This document shows, in pieces, positions 24,201 to 32,223 of a stretch of DNA of 64,000 nt (the first letter of the stretch is position 1; each line of letters starts with the position of its first letter). A program made the position numbers and the translations under genes. Location: positions 8,555,001 to 8,619,000 of the forward strand of contig NZ_CP108427.1 in assembly GCF_035982055.1 (NCBI RefSeq), given 5' to 3'. The stretch comes from Streptomyces sp. NBC_01288 (lineage in GTDB: Bacteria > Actinomycetota > Actinomycetes > Streptomycetales > Streptomycetaceae). The notes below the pieces were generated by a model. That model was not told the DNA's origin. It saw nothing but the letters and a program-made list of their open reading frames with translations, and ran no database searches.

Positions 24201-25577
24201 CTACTCGGTGACCCCGTACAACCCGTCCGAAACCGAACCATCCACCCCTACGACACTCCCGTGCCCCGTACGCCCAAGCCCATGAGCCGGCCCCGAACAC
24301 CCCTGAGCCACCGCGATCCCCAGCGCGACCAGCAACGTCACCACGACGAACACGAACAACCGCTGCCGCAGCAACCGCGGATTCGCGGGCCGCCGCCCGG
24401 TCCCCGTGGTCCGCGGCCCCGACCGCCCGGCACCACTGCGAGGCGCGGGACGACTCCCGCTGCCGGACCGGGTGTTGTTCCGCCCGGCCGGAGTCGGCCG
24501 CGCCTGACCGGCCCGGGACGGCACCCCACCCCCACGCGACGGACTACCACCGCCCCGCGACGGACCACCGCCACCCCGGGACGACGGCGCGGCACCACGA
24601 GGCGCCGGCGTCCCCTGAGAACCCTGAGGACTCTGCGGACGCCGCTGGCTCTGGGTGCGCTGCTGCTCCGGATAGCTGTCGGTGAGCCGCCCGGTAGGCC
24701 GATCCGCCTCCGCGGCACGCGGCCCCGGCGGCCGGACGTCGGCCATCCCCTGAGCCTCGCGCGCGGCGATCTCCTTGAGCCGCAAGGACAGTTGGAGCGT
24801 GCTGGGCCGCTCCTCGGGGTCCTTGGCGAGGCACGCGCGGACGAGCGGCGCGAGCGCGTCCGGCACCCCGTGCAGCTGCGCCTCCTCGTGCACCACGCGG
24901 TACAGCATCACCTCGGAACTGCCGTGCCCGAAAGGCGAGTCGGAGGTCGAGGCGTAAGCGAGCGTGGCCCCGAGCGAGAACACATCGGTGGCCGGAGTGA
25001 CCGCGGCCCCCCGCACCTGCTCGGGCGCGAGGAACCCGGGCGAACCGACCGCCGTACCGACATGCGTGAGCGTCGACGCCCCGGTCGCCCAGGCGATACC
25101 GAAGTCGATGATCCGCGGACCCTTGGGGGAGAGGAGGATGTTCGACGGCTTGAGATCCCGGTGGACGACCCCGGCCTCGTGGACGGCGACGAGCCCCTCG
25201 GACAGAGCGGCCCCGATGGCGGCGACCTCGGCCGCACCGAGTGCCCCCTCGTCGGCGACCTTGTCATGCAGGGACGGCCCGGGCACGTACTGAGTGGCGA
25301 ACCACGGCCGATCAGCCTCAAGATCCGCGGCTACCAGCCGAGCGGTGCACCCACCGCGAATCCGCCGGGCGGCCCCGACCTCGCGCGCGAACCGTGAACG
25401 GAACTCCTGGTCCTCCGCCAGATCCGGCCGGATGACCTTCAGTGCGACCCGCTGACCCTTGCGGTCGGAGCCCAGATAGACGACACCCATTCCGCCCGCG
25501 CCGAGCCGTCTGTGAAGCCTGAACGAGCCGACGACGCGCGGGTCCTCGCGCCTCAGGCGCATCATCGCCATGTTCAT
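24201..25577 (-). CDS. Transmembrane Ser/Thr protein kinase
   Basis: 458 residues. Hanks-type kinase domain (about 15-275): glycine loop LGAGGMGVVYLG, VALKVI with the ATP-site Lys, catalytic loop VHRDLKPSN, DFG, and SPGFLAPEQ activation segment. A 110-residue basic linker rich in Gly, Ser, Arg, Pro and Gln follows, with repeated SRGGG/PSRGGG units. Then comes a single membrane helix (LFVFVVVTLLVALGIAVA) and a short external tail with one Cys. It therefore senses or docks at the membrane and phosphorylates cytosolic proteins. No PASTA repeats are present, so the external ligand is unclear. The start is one of three nearby ATGs (25577, 25571, 25565). Confidence 0.93.
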   Translation of the reverse strand: MNMAMMRLRREDPRVVGSFRLHRRLGAGGMGVVYLGSDRKGQRVALKVIRPDLAEDQEFRSRFAREVGAARRIRGGCTARLVAADLEADRPWFATQYVPGPSLHDKVADEGALGAAEVAAIGAALSEGLVAVHEAGVVHRDLKPSNILLSPKGPRIIDFGIAWATGASTLTHVGTAVGSPGFLAPEQVRGAAVTPATDVFSLGATLAYASTSDSPFGHGSSEVMLYRVVHEEAQLHGVPDALAPLVRACLAKDPEERPSTLQLSLRLKEIAAREAQGMADVRPPGPRAAEADRPTGRLTDSYPEQQRTQSQRRPQSPQGSQGTPAPRGAAPSSRGGGGPSRGGGSPSRGGGVPSRAGQARPTPAGRNNTRSGSGSRPAPRSGAGRSGPRTTGTGRRPANPRLLRQRLFVFVVVTLLVALGIAVAQGCSGPAHGLGRTGHGSVVGVDGSVSDGLYGVTE

Positions 25578-25773
25578 CCCCGCTGCCCGGTCCGTGTGAC
25601 GAGCGACAGCTTACGTTTCCACGGGCGCCCGCGCGCAAAGGCCGCGCCCTCTCGAACCGACGGATTGTCAGTGCCGGGTGGGAAACTTGAAGAGTGGTCA
25701 GAGGCGTTGCGAGCAGCAGGACTTCACATCACCTCGGACCCCAACCAACCATCACAGAAGGGGGATTGAGCGC

Positions 25774-26049
25774 GTGAAGGGTGATCGCGTCGAGATAGTG
25801 GTGGACGCCGGCGACACAACACGTACCTACGAGGTGGTGGCGAGCAGGGCGGGCCGTCGGGTGGAGACAGCGGTACGACGAGGTGTCGTAGAAGTGAGCG
25901 AAGTCACCCGCAGTGGCTCCGTCGTCCGCACCGCCCGCTTCATGGCGACCAGGGTCCTCGCCCTGGTCGAGCAGCCGGTCCCGCGCGAGGACAGCTCAGA
26001 GAAAGCGGGGCACACCGGACTACCCCTCCGGGAAGACCCCGAGACGTAG
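25774..26049 (+). CDS. Small conserved hypothetical protein
   Basis: 91 residues, no recognised domain. The first 70 residues alternate in a beta-rich pattern (VEIVVDAGDTTRTYEVVASRAGRRVETAVRRGVVEVSEV), ending in VRTARFMATRVLALVEQP. This could be a small beta-sheet fold such as an RNA- or protein-binding barrel, but that is speculation. The tail (PREDSSEKAGHTGLP) is polar. The GTG at 25774 is chosen because AGAAGGGGG precedes it. It is divergent from the kinase gene with about 200 nt between them. Confidence 0.7.
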   Translation: MKGDRVEIVVDAGDTTRTYEVVASRAGRRVETAVRRGVVEVSEVTRSGSVVRTARFMATRVLALVEQPVPREDSSEKAGHTGLPLREDPET

Positions 26050-26167
26050 GACCCGGTCTCCACCCAGGGGAGTACTCCGCAGGTCATCGCTCATCCTCCG
26101 GGAGGCCCGCCAATCGGTACGAGGGCATGACGACCCGCACCCGCCGCACGCCTAGATTTGAGGTCAA

Positions 26168-26211
26168 GCGGCGGGTGCAGCACTCGTCCCCCGAGGTCAG
26201 ACACCCGCCGC
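26168..26211 (+). other. 10-bp inverted repeat before a small membrane-protein gene
   Basis: Arms GCGGCGGGTG (26168-26177) and CACCCGCCGC (26202-26211), 24-nt loop. It sits 119 nt after one small gene and 51 nt before the next, so it may end the first transcript. On the minus strand the adjacent sequence reads TAGCTCAGTTG like a tRNA D-arm, but no tRNA forms. Confidence 0.5.
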
Positions 26212-26261
26212 TGCCAACGACAACTGAGCTAGGTCAACGGAGCACGGTCAGGAGAGGGACC

Positions 26262-26471
26262 ATGGCCCATACGGCACCGCGGGCATTGATCCGCGAAGAG
26301 GGACGCAAGGCGTACAACGCGGCGTTCCGCACCCGCCGCACGGGCCGTCGCCACCCACTGGTGGCGACCTTGATGGCACTTCCCCTGGCGGTCCTGCTCC
26401 TCGTCGTCTTCGACGGCTGGGAGACCGTGGCCACACAGGCGTCGTCCGTGGGAGTGATGCTGGGGCGCTGA
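26262..26471 (+). CDS. Small single-pass membrane protein
   Basis: 69 residues. A basic N-terminus (REEGRKAYNAAFRTRRTGRRH) precedes one hydrophobic helix (PLVATLMALPLAVLLLVVF) and a short polar end (DGWETVATQASSVGVMLGR). The AGGAGAGG site 5 nt before the ATG is strong, and a 15-bp terminator follows at 26560, so this is a well-formed independent gene. The topology suggests the basic part stays in the cytosol. Function unknown. Confidence 0.75.
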   Translation: MAHTAPRALIREEGRKAYNAAFRTRRTGRRHPLVATLMALPLAVLLLVVFDGWETVATQASSVGVMLGR

Positions 26472-26559
26472 GCGGCGACCCCAGGCCCGGAAGAGCGGTC
26501 CGGGCGGGGACATCAACCCATGAAACCCCGTGGGGACGGGGGTGCGGCGGACGGCAAAA

Positions 26560-26593
26560 AAAGCCGGCGCAGCTGGGGAGCTGCGCCGGCTTT
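26560..26593 (+). terminator. 15-bp perfect hairpin terminator
   Basis: Arms AAAGCCGGCGCAGCT (26560-26574) and AGCTGCGCCGGCTTT (26579-26593) around GGGG, followed by GCTTTGCCCTTTT and preceded by an A run. This is the most classical intrinsic terminator in the window and could act in both directions. Confidence 0.95.
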
Positions 26594-26680
26594 GCTTTGC
26601 CCTTTTGCCGGATCCTTCCCGGTGCCGGTCGGCGCCCTCAGCCAGCCCGTCCGGCGTCCACTTTTCAGCGCAGGCCGCCA

Positions 26681-26808
26681 CCCCAGCCCGTCCGGCGTCT
26701 GAGGACGAGGCCGTTCAGGCCGAAGGGGGTCTGGGGCGCAGCCCCAGGCGGGGTCGAAGGGGCGGCAGCCCCTGGAGGATGGGACGGGTAGGGGCGGCGG
26801 GGGCGAAA
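26681..26808 (+). repeat. Intergenic repeat type B, copy 2
   Basis: Same core as copy 1. Here the hairpin is shortened symmetrically to CTGGGGC-GCA-GCCCCAG, one G and one C lost on opposite arms. A partial first part (CAGCCCGTCCGGCGTC) also occurs about 40 nt earlier at 26643-26658, as if the element had been inserted or extended twice. Confidence 0.85.
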
Positions 26809-26911
26809 ACCCCTCGGCCCACCCACCCGCACAGGCCGCCCGAACCCGCCGTAGAACCCCACCCCCGCGTACGCTCGCGCCGAGACTCATCGCCCGCCCC
26901 CAGGAAGCCCC

Positions 26912-27850
26912 GTGACCGCCACCCCCTTGCTCTCCGACCTCACCGCCCGAGCCAGGACCACGGCCCACGCGCGAACCACCCCCTGCCCCTGCGGAGCGAC
27001 CACCACCCTCACGGACCGCCCCGACGGCACAGTCGTCCGCCACGAGGACACCGTCGCCAAGGCCCACGCCCCGCACACGGACCCCACCGACCTCACCGCC
27101 CGCCTCACCACGGCCGACCGGCTCCCCGGCATCCTCCTGCCCCCACTCGACCCCACCCCCCTCCACCTGCACGACCGCCTGGTGACGTGCTGGCCGTACG
27201 GCACCCCCGTAGACCCGGACGACCCGGACGCGGCACCCTGGGAAGCGGCGGCCACCCTCCTCGCCCACCTCCACCGCACCCCACCCCCCATCCCGCTCCC
27301 ACCCATGCGAGGCCCTCTCAAGGCCGTCCGAGCGATCACCCGGCTCCGCGAGGCCGGCCCGCACCCCGCAGCCGCCTCCGTCCTCCGCGCGTGGACGTGG
27401 CTCCCCGCCTGGGCCCGCGCGGAGGCCCCCCAGCCCGACACCACCACCCTCTGCCACGGCGACCTGCACCTCGGCCAACTCGTCCGCCACCCGGCCCCCG
27501 ACGGCCCCTGGCTGCTGATCGACGTCGACGACATGGGCGTAGGAGTCCCCGGCTGGGACCTCGCCCGCCCCGCCGCCTGGTACGCCTGCGGCCTGCTCCC
27601 GCCGGACGAGTGGACCCGCTTCCTGACCGCGTACCGCGAGGCGGGCGGCCCGGCCGTCCCCGCGGACGGCGACCCCTGGCCCGCCCTGGACGTCCCGGCC
27701 CGCGCGCTCACCGTCCAGACCGCCGCCCTGGCGATCGTCAAGGCGGTCACGGCGGACCGCCCGCTGGACGAGGTGGAGCGGGCCGTCGTGGACGCGTGTG
27801 ACCGAATGGGTTCCGTACCGGCCGAGTTGGCGCCCGGATCCGCGAAGTAG
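26912..27850 (+). CDS. Aminoglycoside phosphotransferase-fold (APH) protein
   Basis: 312 residues. The kinase-like APH fold is indicated by the catalytic loop LCHGDLHLGQLV (Asp base; Gln where Asn is usual) and the metal site LIDVDDMGVGVPGWDLARP. An N-terminal CPCGATTTL segment has two Cys. The nucleotide lobe is short and the ATP Lys is probably in EDTVAKAHAP. Such proteins often phosphorylate small metabolites such as choline, homoserine or sugars rather than antibiotics; nothing here points to resistance. GTG start at 26912 with AGGAAG about 8 nt upstream. It is followed 80 nt later by the zinc-ribbon gene. Confidence 0.85.
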   Translation: MTATPLLSDLTARARTTAHARTTPCPCGATTTLTDRPDGTVVRHEDTVAKAHAPHTDPTDLTARLTTADRLPGILLPPLDPTPLHLHDRLVTCWPYGTPVDPDDPDAAPWEAAATLLAHLHRTPPPIPLPPMRGPLKAVRAITRLREAGPHPAAASVLRAWTWLPAWARAEAPQPDTTTLCHGDLHLGQLVRHPAPDGPWLLIDVDDMGVGVPGWDLARPAAWYACGLLPPDEWTRFLTAYREAGGPAVPADGDPWPALDVPARALTVQTAALAIVKAVTADRPLDEVERAVVDACDRMGSVPAELAPGSAK

Positions 27851-27930
27851 GGTGCAACCGACCGGGGTCGGACGGAGTCTGTCCTGGGGAAACACGAAGA
27901 AGCACCAACGGGCGAGGAGTTGAGCCGAGC

Positions 27931-28248
27931 ATGCAGTGTCCGAAGTGTCACGCGCAGATGCAGACGTACAATCGCAACGGCGTTCAGATCGAGCAGTGCA
28001 GCAACTGCCGTGGGATCTTCCTCGACTACGGCGAGCTGGAGGCGCTGACCCGCGTGGAGTCCCAGTGGCAGCAGCCCGCCCCGCCGCCTCCGGGCCCGCA
28101 GGCCTACCCCGCTCCGCAGGCCTACCCCGCCCCGCCCGCGCCCGCCTGGGGCGCCCCGCACGGCGGCGGTCACGGCGGTGGCCACTACGGCGGTCACGGC
28201 GGCCACAACCGGCACAAGAGCTTCGGCCACATGCTGTTCTCCAGCTGA
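27931..28248 (+). CDS. Zinc-ribbon protein with Pro/Tyr and His/Gly-rich tail
   Basis: 105 residues. The N-terminal 45 residues form a TFIIB-type zinc ribbon: CPKCHAQM ... VQIEQCSNCRGIFLDYGELEAL, with two CxxC pairs 22 residues apart, a common stand-alone bacterial module. The next part repeats QAYPAP, then a Gly/His run (GGGHGGGHYGGHGGHNRH), and ends KSFGHMLFSS. The His-rich run could bind metal. ATG at 27931 with GGCGAGGAG upstream. The gene ends at a terminator shared with the convergent tRNA operon. Function unknown. Confidence 0.88.
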   Translation: MQCPKCHAQMQTYNRNGVQIEQCSNCRGIFLDYGELEALTRVESQWQQPAPPPPGPQAYPAPQAYPAPPAPAWGAPHGGGHGGGHYGGHGGHNRHKSFGHMLFSS

Positions 28249-28270
28249 CCGGTACGCACTGGCCCACGAA

Positions 28271-28304
28271 GAAGCCCCCGGACGCGGTGAGCGCCGGGGG
28301 CTTC
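28271..28304. terminator. Bidirectional hairpin between zinc-ribbon gene and tRNA operon
   Basis: Arms GAAGCCCCCGG (28271-28281) and CCGGGGGCTTC (28294-28304), 12-nt loop. It lies 23 nt after the zinc-ribbon stop (+) and 6 nt after the last tRNA (-), so it can serve both. Confidence 0.85.
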
Positions 28305-28310
28305 GGTGTG

Positions 28311-28382
28311 TGGACGATACTGGGATTGAACCAGTGACCTCTTCCGTGTCAGGGAAGCGCTCTCCCGCTGAGCTAATCGTCC
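28311..28382 (-). tRNA. tRNA-Val(GAC), third Val gene in the operon
   Basis: 72 nt with full cloverleaf: acceptor GGACGAT/ATCGTCC, discriminator A, D-arm TAGCTCAGCGGGAGAGC, anticodon loop CTGACAC (GAC), T-loop GGTTCAATCC. CCA is not encoded. Identical to the copy at 28511-28582. Confidence 0.97.
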
Positions 28383-28419
28383 TCGGGACCACGATCCGAA
28401 GATCATGGGTGGTGCTGCG

Positions 28420-28491
28420 TGCGCGATACTGGGATTGAACCAGTGACCTCTTCCGTGTCAGGGAAGCGCTCTCCCGCTGAGCTAATCGCGC
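28420..28491 (-). tRNA. tRNA-Val(GAC), acceptor-stem variant
   Basis: 72 nt. Body identical to its two neighbours (anticodon loop CTGACAC), but the acceptor stem is GCGCGAT/ATCGCGC. Two base pairs (2:71 and 3:70) differ from the neighbours with both strands changed, so pairing is kept. Confidence 0.97.
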
Positions 28492-28510
28492 GGGGATCCT
28501 TGCGGACCAG

Positions 28511-28582
28511 TGGACGATACTGGGATTGAACCAGTGACCTCTTCCGTGTCAGGGAAGCGCTCTCCCGCTGAGCTAATCGTCC
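28511..28582 (-). tRNA. tRNA-Val(GAC), first Val gene in the operon
   Basis: 72 nt, identical to 28311-28382. Begins 1 nt after the tRNA-Cys gene ends on the minus strand, so the precursor must be cut by processing enzymes. Confidence 0.97.
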
Positions 28583-28583
28583 T

Positions 28584-28657
28584 TGGAGGTGGAGACGGGA
28601 TTTGAACCCGTGTAGACGGCTTTGCAGGCCGTTGCCTCGCCTCTCGGCCACTCCACC
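28584..28657 (-). tRNA. tRNA-Cys(GCA)
   Basis: 74 nt including an encoded CCA: acceptor GGTGGAG/CTCCACC, discriminator T then CCA, anticodon loop CTGCAAA (GCA), T-loop GGTTCAAATCC. Only this tRNA of the operon has a genomic CCA. Confidence 0.97.
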
Positions 28658-28697
28658 AGGAGTGCGGGGGTTCGGGAAGATCCCCCACGTTCCTGCG

Positions 28698-28770
28698 AGC
28701 GGACGACCAGGTTCGAACTGGCGACCTCAACCTTGGCAAGGTTGCGCTCTACCAACTGAGCTACGTCCGC
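28698..28770 (-). tRNA. tRNA-Gly(GCC), first gene of the tRNA operon
   Basis: 73 nt: acceptor GCGGACG/CGTCCGC, D-arm TAGCTCAGTTGGTAGAGC, anticodon loop TTGCCAA (GCC), T-loop AGTTCGAACC. CCA is not encoded. Confidence 0.97.
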
Positions 28771-28812
28771 TTGTCGTTTCCGCTCGGCTTGCGCGTCGCG
28801 GCGACGAGTTGA

Positions 28813-28840
28813 ACTCTAGCGGATTCCCGGGCCAGCACAA
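28813..28840 (-). promoter_or_regulatory. Promoter of the Gly-Cys-Val-Val-Val tRNA operon
   Basis: On the minus strand TTGTGC (28840-28835), a 16-bp spacer and TAGAGT (28818-28813), placing transcription start about 36 nt before tRNA-Gly. Confidence 0.6.
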
Positions 28841-28949
28841 AAACGCGTTTGTGCAGCGTGCTGGCCTGCGACTACGGGAACACACGGTCAGGGCACCCGC
28901 GGTGACATGGCCGGGCAACCTGTGAGACACCCGCCATAGACTCGACGGC

Positions 28950-29993
28950 GTGTCCCGCCTCACCCCTCTCGCCCGTTTCGGCGACCGTGTCGCCACCGGT
29001 CTCCTCGACGTCACCAGCGATCCCGCGGCCCTGGACTCCACCGGCTTCTGGGCGGTCGCGGCCGACTTCGAGGGCCGTCTGACCTGCGCGCGCTTCCGCG
29101 ACGTACGACACGAACCGGTCCCGGCACCCGTCCCCGGCGCCTGGCACGCCCCCGCAACCGAGGCCTGGACCTCCTCCCTCGACCGCGCCGCCTACACCGC
29201 CGGCGTCCGCCGCATCCGGGACCACATCGCGGCCGGCGAGGTCTACCAGGCCAACCTGTGCCGCGTCCTGTCCGCACCGGTCGCCCCCGACGCCGACGTG
29301 GACGCCCTCACCGCCCTGCTCGCACGCGGTAACCCGGCGCCCTACGCAGGAACGATCCGCTTGCCCGACCACGGCGTCGAGACAGCCACCGCCTCCCCCG
29401 AACTCTTCCTGCGCCGCACCCGCCAGGTCGTCGAGTCGGGCCCGATCAAGGGCACCGGGCGGACGGAGGCGGACCTGTTGCAGAAGGACTACGCCGAGAA
29501 CGTGATGATCGTGGACCTGGTCCGCAACGACCTCGGCCGCGTCTGCGCCACGGGAACGGTGACCGTCCCGGACCTGTGCGTGGTGGAGAAGCATCCGGGG
29601 CTGGTCCACCTCGTGTCGACGGTACGAGGTGAGCTGCCCGCCGCTGCCGGTTGGCCGGAGCTGCTCGCCGCCACTTTCCCGCCCGGGAGTGTCACCGGCG
29701 CGCCCAAGTCCAGTGCGCTGCGCATCATCGACGCCCTGGAGACCGCGCCCCGGGGCCCCTACTGCGGAGGCATCGGCTGGGTCGACGCGGACCGGGGGAC
29801 CGGCGAACTGGCCGTCGGCATCCGCACCTTCTGGATCGACCGCTCCGACGGCACGCTCCGCTTCGGCACCGGCGCGGGCATCACCTGGGGCTCGGACCCC
29901 GAGGGCGAGTGGCGGGAGACCGAGCTGAAGGCGTCACGGCTGCTCGCGATAGCGTCGGGCGCGTACGAGGTGAGCGGAGAGGCTCTTTCATGA
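28950..29993 (+). CDS. pabB: Aminodeoxychorismate synthase component I
   Basis: 347 residues, the chorismate-binding domain only, shorter than the 450-500 residues of E. coli-type PabB because the N-terminal domain is reduced. It makes 4-amino-4-deoxychorismate from chorismate and ammonia for p-aminobenzoate and folate. Seen: AGEVYQANLCRVL, ASPELFLR, the PIKGTGR motif with the PabB-type Lys, KDYAENVMIVDLVRNDLGRVC, TFPPGSVTGAPKSSAL and YCGGIGW. pabC overlaps its stop by ATGA. No glutaminase (pabA) gene is adjacent. GTG start without Shine-Dalgarno; TAGACT at 28937-28942 suggests a leaderless mRNA. Streptomyces can also use such genes for PABA-derived antibiotics, but there is no cluster here. 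Confidence 0.92.
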   Translation: MSRLTPLARFGDRVATGLLDVTSDPAALDSTGFWAVAADFEGRLTCARFRDVRHEPVPAPVPGAWHAPATEAWTSSLDRAAYTAGVRRIRDHIAAGEVYQANLCRVLSAPVAPDADVDALTALLARGNPAPYAGTIRLPDHGVETATASPELFLRRTRQVVESGPIKGTGRTEADLLQKDYAENVMIVDLVRNDLGRVCATGTVTVPDLCVVEKHPGLVHLVSTVRGELPAAAGWPELLAATFPPGSVTGAPKSSALRIIDALETAPRGPYCGGIGWVDADRGTGELAVGIRTFWIDRSDGTLRFGTGAGITWGSDPEGEWRETELKASRLLAIASGAYEVSGEALS

Positions 29994-30811
29994 AGATCTG
30001 GCTCGACGGCGGGTTGCAGGACACCGAGTCCGCCCGTGTCTCCGTCTTCGACCACGGACTGACCGTGGGCGACGGCATTTTCGAGACGGTGAAGGCGACG
30101 GACGGCAGGACGTTCGCGCTGACCCGCCATCTCGACCGGCTGACCCGCTCCGCGCGTGGCCTGGGGCTGCCCGACCCCGACCTGGACGAGGTCCGCCGCG
30201 GCTGCGCGGCCGTCCTCGACGCCAACCCGATGCCGCTCGGCCGGCTCCGCATCACGTACACCGGCGGCCACGGCCCCCTCGGCTCCGACCGCGGCGAGCA
30301 CGGCCCGACCCTCGTGGTCGCCCTCGGCGAGGCGAAGCGCCGACCCGACTCCACGGCCGCCGTCACGGTTCCCTGGACCCGCAACGAACGCGGCGCCCTC
30401 ACCGGCCTCAAGACGACGTCCTACGCCGAGAACGTCGTCGCCCTCGCCCGCGCCCACCAACACGGCGCCTCCGAGGCCCTGTTCGCCAACACGGTCGGCC
30501 AACTCTGCGAGGGCACAGGGTCGAACGTCTTCGTCGTCCTGGACGGCGAGATCCACACCCCGCCGGTCACCTCCGGCTGCCTCGCCGGCATCACCCGCGC
30601 CCTGACCGTCGATTGGACCGGCGCCAAGGAGACCGACCTGCCGCTGGACGTCCTGGAACGCGCCGACGAGGTCTTCCTGACGTCCTCGCTGCGGGACGTA
30701 CAGGCCGTTGACCTGGTCGACGAGCGTCAACTCCCGGGCGCGGCAGGGCCGGTGACCGCCAAGGCCATGCGCGTGTTCGACGAGCGGTCGGGCGACGACC
30801 TTGATCCATAA
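29990..30811 (+). CDS. pabC: Aminodeoxychorismate lyase (class IV PLP enzyme)
   Basis: 273 residues. It splits aminodeoxychorismate to p-aminobenzoate and pyruvate. Fold-type IV features: VSVFDHGLTVGDGIFET near the start, RHLDRLTRSA, the PLP Lys in GLKTTSYAENVVALA, and EGTGSNVFVVLDGEIHTPP plus SGCLAGITR at the cofactor phosphate site. The start codon overlaps the pabB stop (29990-29993), so the two enzymes of the branch are made together. Branched-chain or D-amino-acid transaminases share this fold; the pabB neighbour argues for PabC. A short hairpin (30814-30829) follows the stop. Confidence 0.9.
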   Translation: MKIWLDGGLQDTESARVSVFDHGLTVGDGIFETVKATDGRTFALTRHLDRLTRSARGLGLPDPDLDEVRRGCAAVLDANPMPLGRLRITYTGGHGPLGSDRGEHGPTLVVALGEAKRRPDSTAAVTVPWTRNERGALTGLKTTSYAENVVALARAHQHGASEALFANTVGQLCEGTGSNVFVVLDGEIHTPPVTSGCLAGITRALTVDWTGAKETDLPLDVLERADEVFLTSSLRDVQAVDLVDERQLPGAAGPVTAKAMRVFDERSGDDLDP

Positions 30812-30813
30812 AG

Positions 30814-30829
30814 GCCTCTTTTAAGAGGC
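30814..30829 (+). terminator. Short hairpin after pabC
   Basis: GCCTCTT-TT-AAGAGGC (30814-30829) begins 2 nt after the pabC stop. Only 6-7 bp, with no T tract; a weak terminator or 3'-end stabiliser. Confidence 0.5.
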
Positions 30830-30864
30830 TGACCCGGGGCTCGGAGTCGGGTAGAACACACCTG

Positions 30865-31689
30865 ATGACCACGACCCTGCGGCCGACCGAGCCGCTTCAG
30901 CGCGAGGCCGACGGGACACGTTCACGCCGCTACCAGGTGTGTGTGAACAGCCGTCCCGTCGGCTCGATACACCTCGGCACGAGTCCGTTCTTCGGCGACT
31001 CGGTGGCTCAGATCCTGGACCTGCGTATCGAAGAGCAGGACGGTCGGCGCGGCCGGGGCACCGTGGCCGCACTCGCCGCCGAGGAGGTGGCGCGGGGCTG
31101 GGGCTGTGAGCGGATCGAGGCATCCGTGCCCGCGGCGGCAGAGGTGGCGCTAAAGATGGCGACCAACCTCGGCTACGTCGTCCGCAACCGCCACATGGAG
31201 AAGTCCCTCGGTGACACCGCGCCCGAACTGCCCGCGGGGAGTCGGGCACTGCCGATGACCGAGGACGAGTTCGCCCCCTGGCAGGCGGCGGACAGGGAGT
31301 CCGTCGTGCGGAGCCTGGTCGAGCGCGGGGTACCCGAGGCCGCGGCCCGGACCAGGGCCGTGGAGGGCAACGCCGCCTTGCTGCCCGACGGACTCGCCAC
31401 CGCGAACATGGCCTTCCGCGTCCTGGAGCACGAAGGGGAGGTGGTGGGCACGCTCTGGACGGGCCCCCGTGACGGCAAGGCCTTCGTCTACAAGGTCGAG
31501 GCCGACGCGCGCCATCGGGGCAGGGGCCACGGCCGCACCCTGATGCTCCTGGCCGAGGCACAAGGCATCGCGCTGGGTCTGCCGACGATCCGGCTGAACG
31601 TCTTCGCGGGCAACACCCCGGCCGAGCGGCTCTACGAGTCACTCGGCTACGAGGCGGTCACCCACCACCTGTACAAGAGCCTGCTCTGA
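30865..31689 (+). CDS. Double GNAT-domain acetyltransferase
   Basis: 274 residues with two GNAT-like halves. The N-terminal half (about 20-115) has ILDLRIEEQDGRRGRGTVAALAAEE, an acetyl-CoA-loop-like segment, and GYVVRNRHMEKSLG. The C-terminal half (about 125-274) is more complete: VEADARHRGRGHGRTLMLLAEA, then LNVFAGNTPAERLYESLGYEAV. Fusions of this type occur in mycothiol synthase, but the key similarity is too limited to say so. No Shine-Dalgarno; TAGAAC at 30852-30857 ends 7 nt before the ATG. Substrate unknown. Confidence 0.85.
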   Translation: MTTTLRPTEPLQREADGTRSRRYQVCVNSRPVGSIHLGTSPFFGDSVAQILDLRIEEQDGRRGRGTVAALAAEEVARGWGCERIEASVPAAAEVALKMATNLGYVVRNRHMEKSLGDTAPELPAGSRALPMTEDEFAPWQAADRESVVRSLVERGVPEAAARTRAVEGNAALLPDGLATANMAFRVLEHEGEVVGTLWTGPRDGKAFVYKVEADARHRGRGHGRTLMLLAEAQGIALGLPTIRLNVFAGNTPAERLYESLGYEAVTHHLYKSLL

Positions 31690-31707
31690 GCGTCTCTTCT
31701 CCGAGGC

Positions 31708-32223
31708 TCACTCACCCCCGGCGAGCAACCGGTCGGCGATCTCCTCGATGCGGGCGCGGAGCCCTTCCTGGCTCTTGCCGCCGTCGAGAAGCTCGCCGCC
31801 GATGACGTACGTCGGGGTGCCGGTGACACCGATGGCCTTGCCCTCGGCCTGGTCCGCGTCGACGATCAGGATGTGCCGGCCGTCGATCAGGGCGGTGTCG
31901 AACTCCTCGGCGTCCAGACCGAGTTCACCGGCCACCTCGACCAGGAAGGGTTCTCCCCTACGGTCCAGCTCCGCGACCCGGCCGAGCACGGCCTCGACGT
32001 AGTCCCAGCCCCGCCCCTGCTCTACGGCCTCCTCGGCGGCCTGCGCGGCGGCGAAGGCGTGCTTGTGCTTCTCCAGCGGGAAGTGCCGCAGCCGTACCTC
32101 CAGCCGGTCGCCGTAGCGGGCCCGCAGGGCGCGTACATCGTCCAGGGCGGTGTCGCAGTCCGGGCACTGGAGCTCGCACCAGACGTCGAGGACGGGGGTG
32201 CGCACGGAGGGGAGGTCACTCAT
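31708..32223 (-). CDS. DsbA-family thioredoxin-fold protein
   Basis: 171 residues, cytosolic (no signal peptide). It has the active-site motif CPDC in CELQCPDCDTALDDV, a helical insertion (HKHAFAAAQAAEEAVEQGRGWDYVEAVL) and the cis-Pro loop GVTGTPTYVIGG, as in DsbA and FrnE-like oxidoreductases. It probably reduces, oxidises or isomerises thiols of unknown partners. The ATG at 32223 is the natural family start. Its 3' end faces the double-GNAT gene with 18 nt between the stops. Confidence 0.9.
   Translation of the reverse strand: MSDLPSVRTPVLDVWCELQCPDCDTALDDVRALRARYGDRLEVRLRHFPLEKHKHAFAAAQAAEEAVEQGRGWDYVEAVLGRVAELDRRGEPFLVEVAGELGLDAEEFDTALIDGRHILIVDADQAEGKAIGVTGTPTYVIGGELLDGGKSQEGLRARIEEIADRLLAGGE

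Noticed and set aside
26212..26245. Minus-strand sequence resembling a tRNA D-arm (TAGCTCAGTTG)
   Set aside because: No acceptor stem, anticodon stem or GGTTCRANNCC T-loop can be formed in the right distance; the similarity is only about 15 nt.
26912..27850. Aminoglycoside resistance gene
   Set aside because: Only the general APH fold motifs are present, the residue after the catalytic loop is Gln, and the context is housekeeping; a metabolite kinase is as likely.
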